Source of the DNA: Caproiciproducens sp. MSJ-32
Lineage (GTDB): Bacteria; Bacillota; Clostridia; Clostridiales; Clostridiaceae
Direction: 5' to 3'
DNA: 63,081 bases
Assembly: GCF_018918055.1 (NCBI RefSeq)
Contig: NZ_JAHLPS010000058.1
Span: forward strand, 1-63,081
A program made the translations under genes and the position numbers. A model generated the notes under the pieces. The model was given only the letters and a program-made list of their open reading frames with translations. It had not been told where the DNA came from and searched no databases. This document shows positions 1-8,725 of the stretch, one piece after another (position 1 is the first letter of the stretch; each line of letters starts with the position of its first letter).

Positions 1-120
1 CAACCGAAGGCCTTTTTCTTGTGCTTGAAATTACAAATTAATCTAATAAATTAATGTTAAGTTATTAAAATTGCTCAAATAAACTTCTGCTCATTTTTTC
101 ATACGAAACTTTACACTATC

Positions 121-372
121 TTAATTGATTAAAGTTTGCCAAACCTTTCTTTGAAAATCTGTGCCTTTTGGTTCTAAAGGCAAAGTAAATTCTTTTCTCT
201 CTCCATTAAAATATTCATCTAATTGTTCTTTAGCCTTCCTTATTAATTTAGTTTCTTTTATTTCTGTTTCTCTATTTAAATTATTTCCAAAATCAACTTC
301 TATAATTGCCTCTCCATTCTCTATGATTGTTATATCACCCATTGCTGTTTTATAGCAAAATCCACTTATCAT
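121..372 (-). pseudogene. Truncated Ogt/MGMT-like methylated-DNA--protein-cysteine methyltransferase
   Basis: The 83 residues match the N-terminal ribonuclease-H-like half of Ogt-type repair proteins, ending in the conserved FQRKVWQTL segment that normally leads into the DNA-binding domain. The reading frame then stops. The PCHR active-site cysteine motif and the helix-turn-helix of this family, which is usually about 150-175 residues, are absent, and nothing in positions 1-120 restores them. The protein could not transfer alkyl groups. I chose the ATG at 372 because AGGTG lies 6-7 bases upstream; an upstream GTG at 381 overlaps that ribosome site. It lies just downstream of the Y-family polymerase gene. 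Confidence 0.75.
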
Positions 373-417
373 ATTTATCACCTATTTTATATTATAATTT
401 ATCGCAATTACTATTTA

Positions 418-1692
418 TTATAACATGCTTCTCATCATAGGATAATCATAAAAAGATCCTGTTCCCCCACTCAAAGGTCTTAATCCCGAATGCAAAAAAT
501 TTGACCTAATTATAGCCTCATTTCCATATTTTTTTCTTATGAAATCTATAGCTCTATCTAATTTAACTTCTTTTTCTATTTTTTTAAAATTAAAAAAATC
601 TCCTTGATAATACTCTAAATTAGAAAGATCTGTTACCCTTACTCCTAGACTCCTAATACTTTCTTTATTCCACATTTCCCTAAAAGTCTTTTTTACTTCA
701 TTAAATATTAAATTAGTAGAATCAGTAGGAGTTGCAATTTTTCTCTGGTGAGAATAATATATAAAATTACTTGTCTTTATACTGACTACAACTACTGAGC
801 ATAACTTTTTACTCTCTCTAAGCCTTAAAGCAACACTCTCTGTTAATGATAGCAAAATATTAAAGGCTTCCTTTTCATTTATAACATCATAAGCTATTGT
901 TACTGAATTTCCTATTCCCTTAATATCTAAATTACCATTTTTCCTAACTTGAGAATTATCAATTCCATTTGCATAATCCTTTATTATCTTTCCATAAGAT
1001 TTAAGCTTAGTTCTTAAAATATTATCATCATAATTTGCCAGCTCCTCAATGGTATTAATATTTAAATTTTTTAATTTCCTTTCAGTTGCCCTCCCTACCA
1101 TAAATAAATTCTCAACTGGAAGAGGCCACATTTTATCTTTTATTTCATATTTAAATAAGGTATGAATGGCATTCTTAGGTTTTAAATCACTTGCCATTTT
1201 AGCTAATAACTTATTAGTTGAAATTCCTATATTACAATTAAATCCAAGTTCTTTTGATATTCTATTCTTTATCTCTTCCGCTATATTCAAATAATTGTCT
1301 TTAAAATGAGTTACATCCATAAAACATTCATCTATACTATATCTTTCAACAAATGGAGAATATAATTTCAAAAGTTCATATAATGCATTGCTGCTTTTTA
1401 AATACCAGCTATAATCTGGAGGATATATTTTTAAATTTCTGCATTTCTGCCTAGCTGAATAAAGAGTTTCTCCCGTTTTTATTCCAAATTGTTTTGCAGG
1501 TATTGAAGCTGCTAAAACTATTCCATGCCTATTTTTTTCGCTCCCCCCAATAACAGCAGGTAAATTTCTAATGTCAACCTTTCCACCATACTGTAAAAGT
1601 TTTACTGCACTCCAAGATAAATATGCAGAATTAACATCAATATGAAAAATTATCTTATCCTGGTTCTCATTCATAACATCAACCCCAAACAT
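418..1692 (-). CDS. dinB: Y-family DNA polymerase (DinB/UmuC-like)
   Basis: A translesion DNA polymerase of about 424 residues. The N terminus shows the palm motif FHIDVNSAYLSWSA, where the Asp binds catalytic metal. About 100 residues later comes YSIDECFMDVT, the second catalytic carboxylate motif of the Y family. The helix-hairpin-helix thumb and little-finger regions follow (MVGRATERKLKNL, then a C-terminal basic domain). The start is the ATG at 1692, which has a strong AAAGGAG five bases upstream; an ATG 27 bases further up has none. It may be co-transcribed with the truncated ogt-like gene. Whether it is DinB-type or UmuC-type cannot be settled by eye. Confidence 0.85.
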   Translation of the reverse strand: MFGVDVMNENQDKIIFHIDVNSAYLSWSAVKLLQYGGKVDIRNLPAVIGGSEKNRHGIVLAASIPAKQFGIKTGETLYSARQKCRNLKIYPPDYSWYLKSSNALYELLKLYSPFVERYSIDECFMDVTHFKDNYLNIAEEIKNRISKELGFNCNIGISTNKLLAKMASDLKPKNAIHTLFKYEIKDKMWPLPVENLFMVGRATERKLKNLNINTIEELANYDDNILRTKLKSYGKIIKDYANGIDNSQVRKNGNLDIKGIGNSVTIAYDVINEKEAFNILLSLTESVALRLRESKKLCSVVVVSIKTSNFIYYSHQRKIATPTDSTNLIFNEVKKTFREMWNKESIRSLGVRVTDLSNLEYYQGDFFNFKKIEKEVKLDRAIDFIRKKYGNEAIIRSNFLHSGLRPLSGGTGSFYDYPMMRSML

Positions 1693-1760
1693 ATATTCTC
1701 CTTTTATAATATCGAACATATGTTTATTTGTAAATACTTTTGTAAATTCATATAAAATAA

Positions 1761-1784
1761 AAAGCTGACTTTTAAGCCAGCTTT
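1761..1784 (-). terminator. Rho-independent terminator of the CotF-like gene
   Basis: Read on the minus strand, AAAGCTG and CAGCTTT form a 7-bp stem around a 10-base loop. A T-rich tract follows. It lies five bases after the stop codon of the coat protein gene. Confidence 0.75.
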
Positions 1785-1788
1785 CTAC

Positions 1789-2313
1789 TTATTGAACATT
1801 ATACATTCCTTTGCTTTGCATATAATTAAATATTTTTTCTCCATGTTGCTGTTCTTCTTTTTGTATATGATTTAAAACATCACGAACTTGAGGATTTGTA
1901 AACTCAAAAATTGCAACATCATAAGTTCCAGAAACATATTTTTCTGTCATTAATAAATCTGTGCATATATCTTTATCAGATAATTTTCCTTGAGGAGAAG
2001 CTTGATTTTGCTGCATATTTGCCCCTTGAGCTTGTTGCATTCCCTGAGCCTGCATTCCTTGATTTTGTTGTTGACCTTGTTGTTGTCCTTGTTGACCTTG
2101 TTGTTGGTTCATTTGAGGAATTGTTCCATTTAATAATTGATTAATAGTAGCTAGGTGAGTTCTTTCAATTTGTTCATTTTCTTTAAGTATTTGTTTTAAT
2201 TGTGGATCTTGAGCTTCACATGCATATTTACTATATTTTTCTATACAAATTTGCTCATGATTCTTTTGATCTTCAAGTAGCATTCTTTCCTTTTGAGTTA
2301 ATGTAAAATTCAT
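1789..2313 (-). CDS. CotF-like spore coat protein with Q-rich linker
   Basis: A 174-residue protein of the coat F family (PF07875). Two helical, ferritin-like segments (about residues 1-60 and 108-170) are joined by a low-complexity linker at about 67-105, rich in Gln, Gly and Met. The second half carries MTEKYVSGTYDVAIFEFTNPQ and KEEQQHGEKIFNYM, typical of this family. It is expected in the spore coat or on forespore membranes. It stands alone, with an AGGAGG ribosome site upstream and its own terminator. Its presence marks the host as an endospore former. The linker is probably prone to repeat-length change. Confidence 0.85.
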   Translation of the reverse strand: MNFTLTQKERMLLEDQKNHEQICIEKYSKYACEAQDPQLKQILKENEQIERTHLATINQLLNGTIPQMNQQQGQQGQQQGQQQNQGMQAQGMQQAQGANMQQNQASPQGKLSDKDICTDLLMTEKYVSGTYDVAIFEFTNPQVRDVLNHIQKEEQQHGEKIFNYMQSKGMYNVQ

Positions 2314-2423
2314 AATAAAAACACCTCCTATATTATCTTGTGTAAATTATTATCTTTTATACCTTAGAAAAAGGAATGATTTTTTTCGGAGGATATATTA
2401 ATTTTTACTCAAAGCTCTATAGT

Positions 2424-3018
2424 CTAACCCCTATATTCATAATAATTCATAATAGACTCTTCTTTAAAACCGCAGGAAGTATATAATTTAAGAGCTCCTT
2501 TATTTTTAACTTCTACATCTAATTCAGCCCAAAATATATCTTCCTTATTAAGTAAATTTAGAATTGTAGATAAGGCTTGTCTTCCATACCCTCTAGCTCT
2601 AAATTCAGGAGTTATTCCAAAACCTGTTATAAAAGCTTTGCTTTCTTCTTATACTTTCCTCAATAGCTAAAGAACATAGCTTAGTAAATATTCCCCTTCT
2701 TCTCCACACAGGATGAACCATTCCATTTATTTCAGCTGTATTTCCGTCAAAGCTTGAAATACCAAGATAAGCTGCTAATTTATCATTAATATAATATAAA
2801 TATTCATTAGTTTCTTTAAAAGATTTTTCATAGTTTTTAGGAAGCTTAAGCTTATAATCTAACTCTAACTTTAAATTTACCTTATCTTCTTTAATGCAAA
2901 GTTCCTGCAATTCATTAATTATTTTATAATCATTTTCATTAATATATCTTTTCAAAACAATTTGATGTTCTCTTTCTTTATTTATCATACCATTCTTCTT
3001 ATGAAAATTATAATACAC
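2424..3018 (-). pseudogene. GNAT acetyltransferase pseudogene, internal deletion and frameshift
   Basis: The first part (from 3018, or from the internal ATG at 2988) encodes an acetyltransferase-like domain ending with acetyl-CoA site residues VHPVWRRRGIFTKLC. At about 2640 the frame breaks. In another frame the sequence continues to a stop at 2424 with a second acetyl-CoA-binding segment, FGITPEFRARGYGRQAL, and a typical GNAT end containing KNKGALKLYTSCGF. Two acetyl-CoA signatures so close together suggest a two-domain GNAT protein of roughly 280 residues that lost about a third of its middle plus the reading frame. Two separate gene remnants fused by deletion are an alternative. Confidence 0.75.
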
Positions 3019-3616
3019 TAATATTTTTTATTATTTTTTCTAAAGGAATCCCCTTTATTATATCATTTATTGTTTTATTTCTTACTTCATCATATTTTTT
3101 AAAAATTTTAATTGCTGTATCATAATCATTATATATTTTCCAGTAGCCAATCCCTAAACATTTTTTATTATTTTCTATAAAATCAATAACATCAGCAACT
3201 GGTATTCCAAGAAAAATTCCTAATTCATTAGGGCAATTATATTTCTTATATCTATTCTTTAACTTTCTCAAATAATAGTTTAAATCCCTATTTTCACTAT
3301 AGCCAATTCTCTTTAAAAATTTAATGTTACTCTCTTGAAAAAGATGATTTTTTAAAATTTTTCTATTAAAAATTAATAATATTATAGAACTATCATTTTC
3401 TCTTAAAATTATATATTCTAAATTTAATTTATTTAAAAATTCATTCCCATATTTAATCCAGCTTTCATAAAAATCTTCTTTATTTTTCTTAATGGTAATT
3501 GTTACAGAAGGCTTTATTCCAGAAATAACCAAAGAACTATGAAATAATAAAAATCTTTCTATAACTTCCTTGGAATTGACTCTAGCTAAACTATTATAAA
3601 AATCTATTATATTCAT
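3008..3616 (-). CDS. DUF3793 family protein
   Basis: A 202-residue soluble protein. The central block CPNELGIFLGIPVADVIDFI, followed by GYWKIYNDYDTAIKIFKKYD, is the hallmark of DUF3793, a clostridial family of unknown biochemistry. There is no signal peptide and no metal-binding cysteine cluster. Its 3' end overlaps the possible GTG start of the acetyltransferase pseudogene by 11 bases, suggesting one transcript. The domain assignment is confident; the function is not known. Confidence 0.8.
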   Translation of the reverse strand: MNIIDFYNSLARVNSKEVIERFLLFHSSLVISGIKPSVTITIKKNKEDFYESWIKYGNEFLNKLNLEYIILRENDSSIILLIFNRKILKNHLFQESNIKFLKRIGYSENRDLNYYLRKLKNRYKKYNCPNELGIFLGIPVADVIDFIENNKKCLGIGYWKIYNDYDTAIKIFKKYDEVRNKTINDIIKGIPLEKIIKNISVL

Positions 3617-3708
3617 AGCAGCTCCTTTATCTTTTGTAAAATAATAATTTTATCTTTTAAATTATTTTTCCAATAAGATATTAGAATATGCTATGAAGCT
3701 TTTAGATA

Positions 3709-3742
3709 AAATTAAAAGGCTGATTTTTCAGCCTTTTAATTT
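3709..3742 (-). terminator. Terminator after first transaldolase gene
   Basis: A near-perfect 14-bp stem (AAATTAAAAGGCTG against CAGCCTTTTAATTT) encloses a six-base A/T loop. It sits directly downstream of the transaldolase stop codon and could work on both strands. Confidence 0.85.
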
Positions 3743-3748
3743 AACTTT

Positions 3749-4396
3749 CTAGTTATTAACAGATTTCCAATCTGCCATAAACTTCTCTATTCCTATATCA
3801 GTTAATGGATGCTTTAATAAAGTTCTTATTACTGATGGAGGAACTGTTCCTATATGTGCTCCTAATTTTGCAGCCTCAATTACATGAATTGGATTTCTAA
3901 TTGATGCTGCAATTATTTCTGTTTTTATTCCATGAATATTAAATATCTCACTAACATCTTTAATTAACATTAAGCCATTAGAACCAATATCGTCTAATCT
4001 TCCTAAGAATGGTGAAACATAAGCAGCTCCTGCTCTAGCTGCAAGCAATGCTTGTGCTGCTGAAAAAATTAAAGTAACATTTGTTTTTATTCCTTTTTTA
4101 GATAAATAGGAAACCGATTTCAATCCATCGTAAGTCATAGGTATTTTCACTACTATATTAGGATGAATAGCTGCTAAATTTTCTGCTTCCTTTATCATAT
4201 TCTCATAATCTAAACTAATAACTTCACCACTTATTGGGCCATCTACTATTGAAGCTATTTCCTTTAGAGTTTCAAATAAATCCTTCTTTTCTTTTGCAAT
4301 TAATGATGGATTTGTAGTTACGCCTGCTATAACACCTAAGCTATTAATTTCCCTGATATCATTAATATTAGCTGTGTCTAAAAAAAATTTCATCAT
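3749..4396 (-). CDS. Small transaldolase (TalC type), copy 1
   Basis: A 215-residue TIM-barrel aldolase that moves a dihydroxyacetone unit between sugar phosphates in the non-oxidative pentose phosphate pathway. Visible are [19 protein letters not shown], the Schiff-base lysine in VVKIPM (K84) and [11 protein letters not shown]. Phe at position 130 and NVTLIFS match true small transaldolases rather than fructose-6-phosphate aldolase, which has Tyr there. Either of two adjacent ATGs could be used; AGGAGG is upstream. It has its own terminator and is separated from its paralogue at 4946 by the inverted-repeat element, so it may be transcribed independently of the PTS operon. Confidence 0.88.
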   Translation of the reverse strand: MMKFFLDTANINDIREINSLGVIAGVTTNPSLIAKEKKDLFETLKEIASIVDGPISGEVISLDYENMIKEAENLAAIHPNIVVKIPMTYDGLKSVSYLSKKGIKTNVTLIFSAAQALLAARAGAAYVSPFLGRLDDIGSNGLMLIKDVSEIFNIHGIKTEIIAASIRNPIHVIEAAKLGAHIGTVPPSVIRTLLKHPLTDIGIEKFMADWKSVNN

Positions 4397-4527
4397 AAAT
4401 CCTCCTGTCCCATAATTTTAAAAATAAGATTATAATATTCTAAAATATTATATCTCTATATAAATAATATCATTCATAAGAATAAATTACCAGAATACTA
4501 ATAATAAATTTGGTGAAAATATTATTG

Positions 4528-4877
4528 TAGAACAAATAAAGATTCATCACGAACTAAACTATTCTTGGCTCCAGAAGAATGATTTGGTTCCTTTTAGTAG
4601 ATTATATATGGTGGAGAAAAGTGTTATTATGGTCGAAGATTTATTAATATTCTTTTACTATAATAATACTCCAATCTATCATATATAGTTGAGATAACAT
4701 CATATAAGGTGTTGTAATGATCTTATTTGGCTGTGAGGTTAAATAAGGTTGTGTAAATATCTTATATGGTGGAGCGAAGTACTATTATGAGTAGTGATTT
4801 GTGTATACTTAGTCGAAAGATTATTTATATATAATAAATTATTTATAATAGTGTTAGCTGAATCTTTATTTGTTCTA
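4528..4877. repeat. MITE-like 350-bp inverted-repeat element
   Basis: A non-coding segment bounded by a perfect 19-bp inverted repeat (TAGAACAAATAAAGATTCA at 4528-4546 and its complement at 4859-4877). Inside are two imperfect 28-bp direct copies (4605-4632 and 4763-4790) with the core TATATGGTGGAG followed by TATTATG. The first copy can pair with sequence near 4672-4700 as a long imperfect hairpin. No open frame of note is present and no clear target duplication is seen. It lies between two transaldolase genes. A miniature transposable element is the best guess; a structured RNA is possible. Confidence 0.6.
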
Positions 4878-4888
4878 TTTATATAAAA

Positions 4889-4937
4889 AAGAATCTACAT
4901 ATAGACATTGTTTTATTGTTCTATAATGTAGATTCTT
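4889..4937 (-). terminator. Terminator of the PTS/transketolase/transaldolase operon
   Basis: A 12-bp perfect stem (AAGAATCTACAT with ATGTAGATTCTT), with a further internal pairing ATAGA/TCTAT. On the minus strand it is followed by a run of T, nine bases after the stop codon of the last operon gene. Confidence 0.85.
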
Positions 4938-4945
4938 GTTTAATT

Positions 4946-5593
4946 TTATATATTGTTTACACTGTTCCAATCAGCAATAAATTTTGCAATTCCTGAATCA
5001 GTAAGAGGATGTTTCATCATTTGATTTAATACTGACATAGGAATTGTGGCAATATCTGCGCCAAGCATAGCTGCTTTTGAAACATGAATTGGATTTCTTA
5101 TACTTGCTGCTATTATTTCAGTTTTAATTCCTTGAGCTTTAAAAATTTTAGAAACTTCTTCTATTAAATACATTCCATCAAATCCAATATCGTCAAGTCT
5201 TCCTAAGAATGGACTTACAAAGCTAGCACCTGCTCTTGCAGCTAATAAAGCTTGTCCTGATGAAAAGATAAGTGTTACATTTACCTTTATTCCTTTTTTA
5301 CTTAATTCTTTTGTAGCCTTTAAACCTTCTTCACACATAGGAATTTTAATAACTATATTATCATGAATTTTTGAAAGTTCCAATCCTTCCATTATCATTT
5401 CTTCTGCAGTCTTTCCCATAACTTCTGCACTTATAGGTCCATCTACAATAGATGTAATTTCTTTTATTACTTCTATAAAATCTCTTCCTGACCTAGCTAT
5501 AAGAGTAGGATTTGTTGTAACTCCACTAATTACTCCCATATCATTAGCTCTTTTTATATCATCAACTATTGCTGTATCTAAAAATAACTTCAT
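4946..5593 (-). CDS. Small transaldolase (TalC type), copy 2, last gene of PTS operon
   Basis: A 215-residue paralogue of the gene at 3749, with the same signature: [19 protein letters not shown], catalytic lysine K83 in VIKIPM, and [11 protein letters not shown] with Phe129. It is expected to interconvert fructose-6-phosphate and erythrose-4-phosphate with sedoheptulose-7-phosphate and glyceraldehyde-3-phosphate. It follows the IIC gene by 26 bases with an AGGAGG site, so it is translated from the operon mRNA. Together with the split transketolase upstream it gives the operon both carbon-shuffling enzymes of the pathway. Confidence 0.88.
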   Translation of the reverse strand: MKLFLDTAIVDDIKRANDMGVISGVTTNPTLIARSGRDFIEVIKEITSIVDGPISAEVMGKTAEEMIMEGLELSKIHDNIVIKIPMCEEGLKATKELSKKGIKVNVTLIFSSGQALLAARAGASFVSPFLGRLDDIGFDGMYLIEEVSKIFKAQGIKTEIIAASIRNPIHVSKAAMLGADIATIPMSVLNQMMKHPLTDSGIAKFIADWNSVNNI

Positions 5594-5619
5594 AATTTAC
5601 CTCCTAAGTTAAAACAGCA

Positions 5620-6876
5620 TTATTGGAATAATGTTAATATTTTTCCTATTAATATTCCAAATACTCCAAAGTCTGCATCACTAAATGTTGAACCCGCAAA
5701 TCCAAGATTTCCTAATACTGGCATCAATAATGCTGGTAAGAATGTTATTAATAATCCATGAACAAAAGCTCCTATTATAGCTCCTCTTCTACCACCTGTA
5801 GTATTACCAAATACACCTGCAGTAGCTCCACAGAAGAAATGAGGAACAACCCCTGGTAAAATTGCTGGCGCACCTAATGCTAATAATATAAATAATCCAA
5901 CAATACCACCAACAAAGCTTGATAAGAACCCTATTAAAACTGCATTTGGTGCATAAGGGAAAACAACAGGACAATCTAAAGCAGGTTTAGCATTAGGAAC
6001 TAACTTCATAGCAATTCCTCTAAATGCTGGAACTATTTCTGCAAGAATTAATCTAACACCAGCTAATATAACATAAACTCCACCAGCAAATGTTATAGCT
6101 TGAATTAGAGAAAATACTAAAAAGTTTTGTCCACCACTAATTTCTGCTACATATTCTGGGCCAGCTGCTATTGCTACGACTAAAAATAAAACTAGCATAG
6201 TTAAGGAAATTGCAACTGATGTATCTCTTAAAAATGTCAAACCTTGTGGAAAATTTATTTCTTCTGTTGATTTAGAATTTTTACCAACAACTTTTCCAAC
6301 TAATGCTGATACAACATATCCAAAAGTACCAAAGTGTCCGAATGCAACATCATCTGATCCAGTAAGCTTTTTCATAAAAGGTTGAATCATTGCAGGCATT
6401 GCCGCCATAATGAATCCTAATAATAATGCACCTATAACTATTGCAGCTGTTCCTTTAATTCCTCCTGCAAATAAAATAGCTGCTAACATACAAGCCATAT
6501 ATAAAGAATGGTGACCTGTTAAAAATATATATTTCATCTTTGTAAATCTTGCAATTAAAATATTAACTACCATACCTAAAGCCATAATTAAAGCTGTTTC
6601 TCTTCCTAAATCATTAAGAGCAACACTTACTATTGCTTCGTTATTTGGAACTATACCAGTCATTCCAAATCCATATTCAAACATATTTCCAAAATGACCA
6701 AGTGCTCCTTGTACTAATGCAGCTCCACCGCTTAAAACTAAAAATCCCATTATTGTTTTAACTGTTCCTGTAATACAATCAGTAATAGACTTCCTCTGTA
6801 ATATTAATCCTATAAGTGCAACTAATCCAACCAACACAGATGGTTCACTAAGTATATCAACTATAAAATCTAACAT
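5620..6876 (-). CDS. PTS IIC component, ascorbate (UlaA/SgaT) family
   Basis: A 418-residue integral membrane protein with about ten hydrophobic segments, the permease of a phosphotransferase system. LTGHHSLYMACMLAAILFA, DDVAFGHFGTFGY, the PQGLTFLRD segment and the C-terminal GVVPHFFCGATAGVFGNTTGG are typical of the UlaA/SgaT family. It is next to its IIB (35 bases upstream) and IIA. The UlaA fold is established for L-ascorbate, but no ascorbate catabolic gene (lactonase, UlaD, UlaE, UlaF) is nearby and the neighbours are transketolase and transaldolase. The substrate is therefore more likely a sugar feeding pentose phosphates. Confidence 0.88.
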   Translation of the reverse strand: MLDFIVDILSEPSVLVGLVALIGLILQRKSITDCITGTVKTIMGFLVLSGGAALVQGALGHFGNMFEYGFGMTGIVPNNEAIVSVALNDLGRETALIMALGMVVNILIARFTKMKYIFLTGHHSLYMACMLAAILFAGGIKGTAAIVIGALLLGFIMAAMPAMIQPFMKKLTGSDDVAFGHFGTFGYVVSALVGKVVGKNSKSTEEINFPQGLTFLRDTSVAISLTMLVLFLVVAIAAGPEYVAEISGGQNFLVFSLIQAITFAGGVYVILAGVRLILAEIVPAFRGIAMKLVPNAKPALDCPVVFPYAPNAVLIGFLSSFVGGIVGLFILLALGAPAILPGVVPHFFCGATAGVFGNTTGGRRGAIIGAFVHGLLITFLPALLMPVLGNLGFAGSTFSDADFGVFGILIGKILTLFQ

Positions 6877-6910
6877 ATTTTATCCCCCTATTAATTAATA
6901 ATTTTTATAT

Positions 6911-7195
6911 TTAAATATAATTTAATTTTTTTAATACTTCTACTAACTTATCTTCTAGTTCTTTTTTATCTATCATATTATTTAGAGATACCACCTCTCC
7001 ACCTAATCCTTCAAGTCTAACAGCTATATCTCTTGTACCCACATAAACATCTGCCTTAATGCCTTTTGCTGATGACAAGTCTGAATGTTCAACAGTTACT
7101 CCATTTATTCCTAAAGATTTCAATACATTTTTAATATTCATTTCAATCATAAAACTGCTTCCTAATCCTGATCCGCAACAAACTAAAATTTTCAT
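6911..7195 (-). CDS. PTS IIB component, ascorbate (UlaB/SgaB) type
   Basis: A 94-residue cytoplasmic phosphocarrier. The N-terminal loop VCCGSGLGSSF contains the cysteine (one of C6/C7) that accepts phosphate from IIA and passes it to the sugar bound in IIC. The length and Rossmann-like pattern match the SgaB family. It lies 12 bases after IIA and 35 bases before IIC. Confidence 0.88.
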   Translation of the reverse strand: MKILVCCGSGLGSSFMIEMNIKNVLKSLGINGVTVEHSDLSSAKGIKADVYVGTRDIAVRLEGLGGEVVSLNNMIDKKELEDKLVEVLKKLNYI

Positions 7196-7207
7196 AATAC
7201 ATTCCTC

Positions 7208-7654
7208 CTAACTATACTTTTCAATAATTTTTACTACTTCTTGAACTGTTTTAGCATTAATTATAGAGTTTAAATCATCACTATTCATTAGAATCTCCAT
7301 TAATTTCGATAAAGAACTTAAATGACTTGTATTATCCTTGGCTGCTAGCGTAATTATTAATTTAACTGGATCATTCAACTCACTTCCAAATTCTATAGGA
7401 CTCTCTAATGTCAGAATACTAATTCCATTCTTATTTACTCCAGCTTCCGGTCTTGCATGGGATAATACAATTCCTGGGGCTATTACCATATATGGTCCTA
7501 ATTCATAAAAATTATTTATTATTGCTTCTTTATAATTTTTATTTACTATGCCTTCCTTTTCTAATAAATAAGCACCTTCCTCTATCGCCTCCTTCCAATC
7601 ATTACATTTTACATTTAATTTTATTAGTTCTTCTCTTAGTATATCTATTAACAT
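7208..7654 (-). CDS. PTS IIA component, fructose/mannitol (PTS_EIIA_2) type
   Basis: A 148-residue phosphotransfer protein. The active-site histidine is H66 in GPYMVIAPGIVLSHARPEAG, and the C-terminal half (DPVKLIITLAAKDNTSHLSSLSKLM, given here only as the family pattern) is typical of IIA domains paired with ascorbate-type IIB/IIC. It receives phosphate from HPr and donates to IIB. It is very similar to the IIA domain at the end of the regulator at 9576, as expected for signalling by phosphorylation state. A gap of about 135 bases separates it from the transketolase C gene, with no clear terminator there. Confidence 0.88.
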   Translation of the reverse strand: MLIDILREELIKLNVKCNDWKEAIEEGAYLLEKEGIVNKNYKEAIINNFYELGPYMVIAPGIVLSHARPEAGVNKNGISILTLESPIEFGSELNDPVKLIITLAAKDNTSHLSSLSKLMEILMNSDDLNSIINAKTVQEVVKIIEKYS

Positions 7655-7789
7655 ATATTCATATCTCCCATTTCTTTGACCTTCTGCATATTTTTATTAT
7701 ATTAACTTCCATCCTAACAATGAATATGTTTACAGCACTATTACATTCAAATAAATTTTGAAAAATTGAACTTTATATTAATTTAAAAT

Positions 7790-8713
7790 TTAAAAACCCA
7801 ACATCTTTTTACATTCATCAACTATATCTTCAGTAGCCATTTTATATTTTTCTCTTAAAAATTTCATATTTCCAACTTCACCAAAATGATCTTGTACTCC
7901 TAATGCCCTTATATAACTTGGAGATTCACTACATGAAACTTCTGCAATAGCGCTATATAATCCACCTATTACATTATGATTTTCAATTGTAACTGCTTTT
8001 TTAGTTTTCTTAAGAGAATTTACTATTGTTTCTCTATCTATCGGTTTAATAGTATGAACAGAAATAACCTCAGCATCTATACCTTGTTCTTTTAGAATAG
8101 CTGCGGCTTCTACTGCAAAGCCAGTCATTATACCTGTTGAAAAGATAGTTATATCTTTTCCTTCTTTTAAAACATCAGCCTTTAATAAATTAAACTTATA
8201 ATTTTCATCAAAAACTTTTGCAGTCTCTTTTCTAACTATTCTTATATAAACAACTCCTTTATAATCAACAGTTTTATATAGTACTTCTCTTAATTGAAAT
8301 TCATCGACAACATCTATAATAGTGATACTTGGAATACTTCTTAATACTCCAATATCTTCAAAACTCATATGAGTTCCACCATTTGTTTCAGCTGCTATAC
8401 CAGCATCCGTTGCTATAATTTTCACATTTTGTTTTGCATAAGCCATAGAAATTGCTATTTGGTCACATATTCTCCTTGATGCAAATGGAGTAAATGTGCA
8501 AATATATGGTTTCATTCCATAAGCACTCATCCCAGCGGCCATTCCTGCCATATTTTGTTCACTTATTCCAACATCAAAAGCTCTTTCTGGGAAAATATCT
8601 CTTAGTGGCATTGTCCCATTAGCTTCTGCTAAATCTGCATCCATAAATACTATATTCTCATCTTTATGCATTAATTCTTCCATAACACTACATAAGACTT
8701 TTCTCATTTCCAT
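7790..8713 (-). CDS. Transketolase, C-terminal subunit
   Basis: A 307-residue protein equal to the pyrimidine-binding and C-terminal domains of transketolase. The conserved FDVGISEQNMAGMAAGMS contains the Glu that activates the thiamine cofactor. AETNGGTHMSFEDIGVLR and the C-terminal VITIENHNVIGGL-like segment follow the family. It works as a heteromer with the N-terminal subunit encoded immediately upstream (12-base gap). Split transketolases are common in clostridia, but this pair sits inside a PTS operon rather than a central-metabolism locus. Confidence 0.9.
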   Translation of the reverse strand: MEMRKVLCSVMEELMHKDENIVFMDADLAEANGTMPLRDIFPERAFDVGISEQNMAGMAAGMSAYGMKPYICTFTPFASRRICDQIAISMAYAKQNVKIIATDAGIAAETNGGTHMSFEDIGVLRSIPSITIIDVVDEFQLREVLYKTVDYKGVVYIRIVRKETAKVFDENYKFNLLKADVLKEGKDITIFSTGIMTGFAVEAAAILKEQGIDAEVISVHTIKPIDRETIVNSLKKTKKAVTIENHNVIGGLYSAIAEVSCSESPSYIRALGVQDHFGEVGNMKFLREKYKMATEDIVDECKKMLGF

Positions 8714-8725
8714 AGTTTTATCCTC

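Noticed and set aside
1-120. Coding continuation of the ogt-like gene
   Set aside because: All minus-strand frames in this stretch contain stops and none shows the PCHR motif or the rest of the DNA-binding domain.
4528-4877. CRISPR array
   Set aside because: Only two imperfect 28-bp repeats exist, spaced about 130 bases apart, with no regular spacers and no cas genes.
3749-5593. Fructose-6-phosphate aldolase (FSA) assignment
   Set aside because: The residue equivalent to FSA Tyr131 is Phe in both proteins and the NVTLIFS and SPFLGRLDD segments match small transaldolases.
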